DNA of 20,111 nt from a virus. The stretch covers positions 1 to 20,111 of IMG/VR virus record IMGVR_UViG_3300020195_000188. One strand, given 5' to 3'. Made by a program: the position numbers and the translations under genes. The notes beneath the pieces are model-generated. The model ran no database searches. It had not been told where the DNA came from and saw only the letters and a program-made list of their open reading frames with translations. Shown here piece after piece: positions 17,382 to 20,111 of this stretch (positions within the stretch are counted from its first letter, which is position 1; each line of letters opens with the position of its first letter).

Positions 17382-20111
17382 AAAGCTGATATTCGACCTG
17401 CTCACTGGGCAGAACCAAATTGGGAAAACGCTATCTGGCGTTAAGACCCAGGTTGCAGGCATTGAGTCCGGCATCTCATCCTTCTCGCCAGCCCTTGCGA
17501 GCGCAGCTAAAAGTGTCTCCGGTGTAGCCGGTGCGTTCAAGGGCCTTGGTATCACCGCTGCTGCAGCGTTCGCGGGCTTTGTTGGCTCAAGCATTATCAG
17601 GGCGGCAGAGGAGCAGGAATCAGCAATCAGTAGCCTTAACGTTGCACTGAAATCCGCTGGTAACTTCAGCACCGCAGCGTCCAAAGAGATCCAGGATTAT
17701 GCATCAAACCTTCAGGCACTGACGGGCATTGCCGATGAGGTAACCGCATCGAACATTGGACTACTCCAATCGATCGGATCATTCACGATCAATGGCCTTC
17801 AGAAGGCGAACACCGCAGCAGCAGACCTTGCAGCGACATATAAGATTGATCTAGAGACTGCAACGCGCCTCATTGGTAAGGCAGCTAACGGCAACATCAC
17901 CGCATTCGGAAAGCTTGGTATCGTAATCAAGAAGGGCAGTGACGATGCTCAGACGTTTGCGAACACACTTAAAGCACTCGAGAAGAACCAGGGTGCTGCC
18001 GCTGCGGCAACCCAGACTTTCGCCGGAGCGAATAGGCTACTATCTGCAAACTTCGGCGACATCTTAGAAGAGCTAGGGAACATCGTAATTCAGAACCCTG
18101 TAGTAATTCAGGGAGTGAAAGACCTGTCTGTCGCATTCGCATCCGTTGCCTCATCTTTAAAAGAGGTAGTGCCTACTCTTTCGTCGATGCTAAGCCTTGT
18201 CCTTTCTGTAGGTCCTACGATCGCAAAGCTTGCGCTCGAGTTCGTACTCGTATCAAGAGCGGTGAAGTTTGCTGCCGCCGCATTCCAGGCATACCGGATT
18301 CAGCTAGACGTTATCCAAGCGCGACAGGGCGTTGGCATATTCTCAGCGCTCATTACTCAGATTAGGGCAGTCACTAGCGGGCTGGGCCTTGCTACACTCG
18401 CTACACGTACGCTTAGCCTAAGCATTACCGCAGCAAAGGCAGCGGCAACGTTTGGCCTTACCCTTGCGTTCGATGCGATCATTACGGCACTCATCGAGAT
18501 GTCTGGGCGGATGAACGTATTCAAAGAAGCGATTGCTCTAGCCGGACGATTCGCACTCTTTGTCGTTGAGCAGTTTGATGCACTTGTTAGTAACCTAGCT
18601 GAATTCGCTAAGGTAGCGGCGAGCGTACCGGGCGGGCCTGAGTTCCTTGATAGCGTGAGCGAGGGGCTTGCAAACCTGGCTAAGGGTAGCAAGGCGCGCG
18701 TTGATGAACTTCGCGCAGCTGTGGTCGGCCTCAATAAAGAGGCTGCCGATGCTGCAGCGTCAAAGCTTGGCGGCGGCACAGGCGATCTCCTTGATAGCGT
18801 AAAGATCGCAGCGCGCGTTGCTGAGTCAGCTAAAGAGGCAATCAAGAAACAGGTAGAGGAGTTGCAGAAGGGATTGAAAGAGGCTGGCGATACCCAGTTT
18901 TCAATCCTCGCTAAAGAGGCTGGCCTTCGTGCAGGTCTTATCGTTAAGGCTGAGCGCAGCGGCATCCTCACACGTAAGCAGGGCGAGGAGCTCCTATCAA
19001 AGGTTCGCCTTGATGCGATTCAGAAAGCTGGGAAAGCGCAGGATGCGTTAACTCAAAAACAGATCGAAGATTCTAAGGCGTTCCTAGACGTACTTAAAGG
19101 TACGCCTAGAGGGCCTGGCCAGCAGGGCAATGCATCAAACGTAAGCGGTGAGCAGAAAGCGCAGATCATCTCTGCAGAACTTATTTCAAACTCCCTTGCC
19201 GGTGCGGCTGGTGCTGCCGCTGCCGTTAAGACTTCTATCTTCGCAGCGGTAGACGCACTGGGCGGAGCACTAGGCGAGCTGCCCGTGATCGGTCCGATCA
19301 TTGGCGAGATACTCGATAAGCTTGCACTTGCCCCTGCGGAGTTTGCAAAAAACATTGAAGGCTTCTTTAAGCAGCTACCTGAGGTGATCTCTAACATTCT
19401 TATAAATAGCTTTACCGGCCTATCAACGATCATTAAGCAGATACCCGCATTCATCCTTGAATCTCTGAATAAGCTTCCAGAAATTCTAGTTGAAATGTTT
19501 ATAAACTCTTTCGTTGAGCTATTCGTTTCAATCGTCGATGTTGTGGCAAACCTTCCAGCATTGATTGCAGAGCGGCTACCTGAGCTGATGCAACGCTTCT
19601 TTGATGGCATCCTACTTGCGGTGCAGAAGCTTGTTAACTCGATGCCGCAGGTTGCTCAAGCATTCGCGAACGCGATGCCTGGTGCTGCCGTGCGCTTTGG
19701 CATTGAGATAAGCAGGCAGGCCGTACCGATTGCGTTGGCCTTCATCGATGCTCTAGTGAAAGAGGCACCACGCTTTATCACTGAACTAGTGAAGGCAATC
19801 CCAGGCGCGTTCGGCGGAGGCGCAGGCGGTATCCTTGGTTCAGCGGGCGGGATATTCGGCGGTGCAATCGGTGGTATCGGCGACGTGTTTGGTTTCGCAG
19901 ACGGAGGCACTGCCCTTAGCGGTGGTCCTAGCCGTGACCGTATCCCTGCACTACTAAAGCCGAACGAACAAGTGCTCGGTGAGGAGAACGCGGCAAAGCT
20001 TACTCAAGTTCTAGACTCACTCATTTCTGGCGGTGGTAGGGGCGCACCTACTACGGTTCAAATCATAGTCGGTGAGCAGCAGCTTGCAAGCGTGATGCTC
20101 GACCTTAACCG
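17371..20111 (+). CDS. Tape measure protein (3' end outside the window)
   Basis: An uninterrupted frame of 913 codons runs off the window. The GTG start at 17371 follows AAGGGGG (17355-17361) with a 9-nt spacer, overlapping the chaperone by 11 bases. It sets tail length and is ejected with DNA. Residues 51-75 are a Gly/Ala hydrophobic segment (ITAAAAFAGFVGSSII), 271-310 another hydrophobic part, and 480-590 charged helices. From about 667 to 815 there are repeated LP/IP/MP helix units (QLPEVI, QIPAFI, KLPEIL, NLPALI, RLPELM). The FADGG at 842-846 and SRDRIPALLKPNEQVLG after it resemble the usual C-terminal segment of tape measures, so little is missing. At about 1.5 angstrom per residue the tail would be roughly 140 nm (rule of thumb). 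Confidence 0.9.
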   Translation, partial: MADEKLIFDLLTGQNQIGKTLSGVKTQVAGIESGISSFSPALASAAKSVSGVAGAFKGLGITAAAAFAGFVGSSIIRAAEEQESAISSLNVALKSAGNFSTAASKEIQDYASNLQALTGIADEVTASNIGLLQSIGSFTINGLQKANTAAADLAATYKIDLETATRLIGKAANGNITAFGKLGIVIKKGSDDAQTFANTLKALEKNQGAAAAATQTFAGANRLLSANFGDILEELGNIVIQNPVVIQGVKDLSVAFASVASSLKEVVPTLSSMLSLVLSVGPTIAKLALEFVLVSRAVKFAAAAFQAYRIQLDVIQARQGVGIFSALITQIRAVTSGLGLATLATRTLSLSITAAKAAATFGLTLAFDAIITALIEMSGRMNVFKEAIALAGRFALFVVEQFDALVSNLAEFAKVAASVPGGPEFLDSVSEGLANLAKGSKARVDELRAAVVGLNKEAADAAASKLGGGTGDLLDSVKIAARVAESAKEAIKKQVEELQKGLKEAGDTQFSILAKEAGLRAGLIVKAERSGILTRKQGEELLSKVRLDAIQKAGKAQDALTQKQIEDSKAFLDVLKGTPRGPGQQGNASNVSGEQKAQIISAELISNSLAGAAGAAAAVKTSIFAAVDALGGALGELPVIGPIIGEILDKLALAPAEFAKNIEGFFKQLPEVISNILINSFTGLSTIIKQIPAFILESLNKLPEILVEMFINSFVELFVSIVDVVANLPALIAERLPELMQRFFDGILLAVQKLVNSMPQVAQAFANAMPGAAVRFGIEISRQAVPIALAFIDALVKEAPRFITELVKAIPGAFGGGAGGILGSAGGIFGGAIGGIGDVFGFADGGTALSGGPSRDRIPALLKPNEQVLGEENAAKLTQVLDSLISGGGRGAPTTVQIIVGEQQLASVMLDLN

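Noticed and set aside
18388-18404. GCTACACTCGCTACACG in the tape measure gene, similar to the start of the 20-mer repeat
   Set aside because: It matches only GCTACACT, lies inside coding sequence with a normal codon pattern and lacks the rest of the repeat.
18357-19910. Several long minus-strand frames (204, 185 and 84 codons) opposite the tape measure gene
   Set aside because: They are shadows of the GC-rich, Ala-rich tape measure frame, which is open throughout and has the expected start, position and C-terminal pattern.

Overview
This window is about 20 kb of a tailed double-stranded DNA bacteriophage, or a prophage of one. Every convincing gene is on the + strand, packed head to tail with many 1-4 base stop/start overlaps. 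The order is the classic one of regulator, terminase, portal, scaffold, capsid, neck, tail tube, tail chaperone and tape measure. A tail tube protein is present with no sheath gene before it, so a long non-contractile tail (siphovirus type) is most likely. The host cannot be named. Shine-Dalgarno sites are strong and GTG/TTG starts are used. An Ead/Ea22-like gene hints at a proteobacterial host, but that is weak inference.

Layout. (1) 1-2634: an accessory cassette of small genes. It holds two tandem glycine-rich proteins, a 12-codon leader peptide, a small membrane protein with an internal duplication, a W/Y-rich unknown, a tiny membrane protein, two paralogous 64-residue proteins, an Ead/Ea22-like protein and two doubtful mini-genes. 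(2) 2635-3096: the only long non-coding stretch. It is bounded by two perfect copies of a 20-bp sequence and full of inverted repeats, and it may encode a structured RNA or be a regulatory or origin region. (3) 3097-4994: a Fis-type HTH plus zinc-ribbon regulator, a coiled-coil protein with a membrane anchor, small unknowns and a RecU-like PD-(D/E)XK nuclease. (4) 5016-8109: a mini membrane protein, small and large terminase, and portal. (5) 8109-11453: two related virion-morphogenesis (neck) proteins, scaffold, major capsid protein, a small unknown and a probable capsid decoration protein. The block closes with a strong hairpin terminator. (6) 11521-13778: a fibre cassette of a small associated protein, a 542-residue fibre and a further small protein. 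(7) 13775-17381: neck and tail-completion proteins, the major tail protein with an inserted domain, and the tail assembly chaperones joined by a -1 frameshift. (8) 17371-end: tape measure protein, cut by the window edge close to its C-terminus.

How it works together. The terminase and portal package DNA into a procapsid built by scaffold and major capsid protein. No maturation protease is visible. Neck and terminator proteins join the head to a tail whose tube polymerises around the tape measure with help from the frameshifted chaperone pair. The nuclease probably resolves branched DNA before packaging. The best-supported structural discovery is a complete frameshift module of dnaX type (upstream SD-like sequence, A AAA AAG slippery heptamer, 7-nt spacer, 14-bp stem). 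The most open question is the function of the repeat-bounded non-coding region at 2635-3096.
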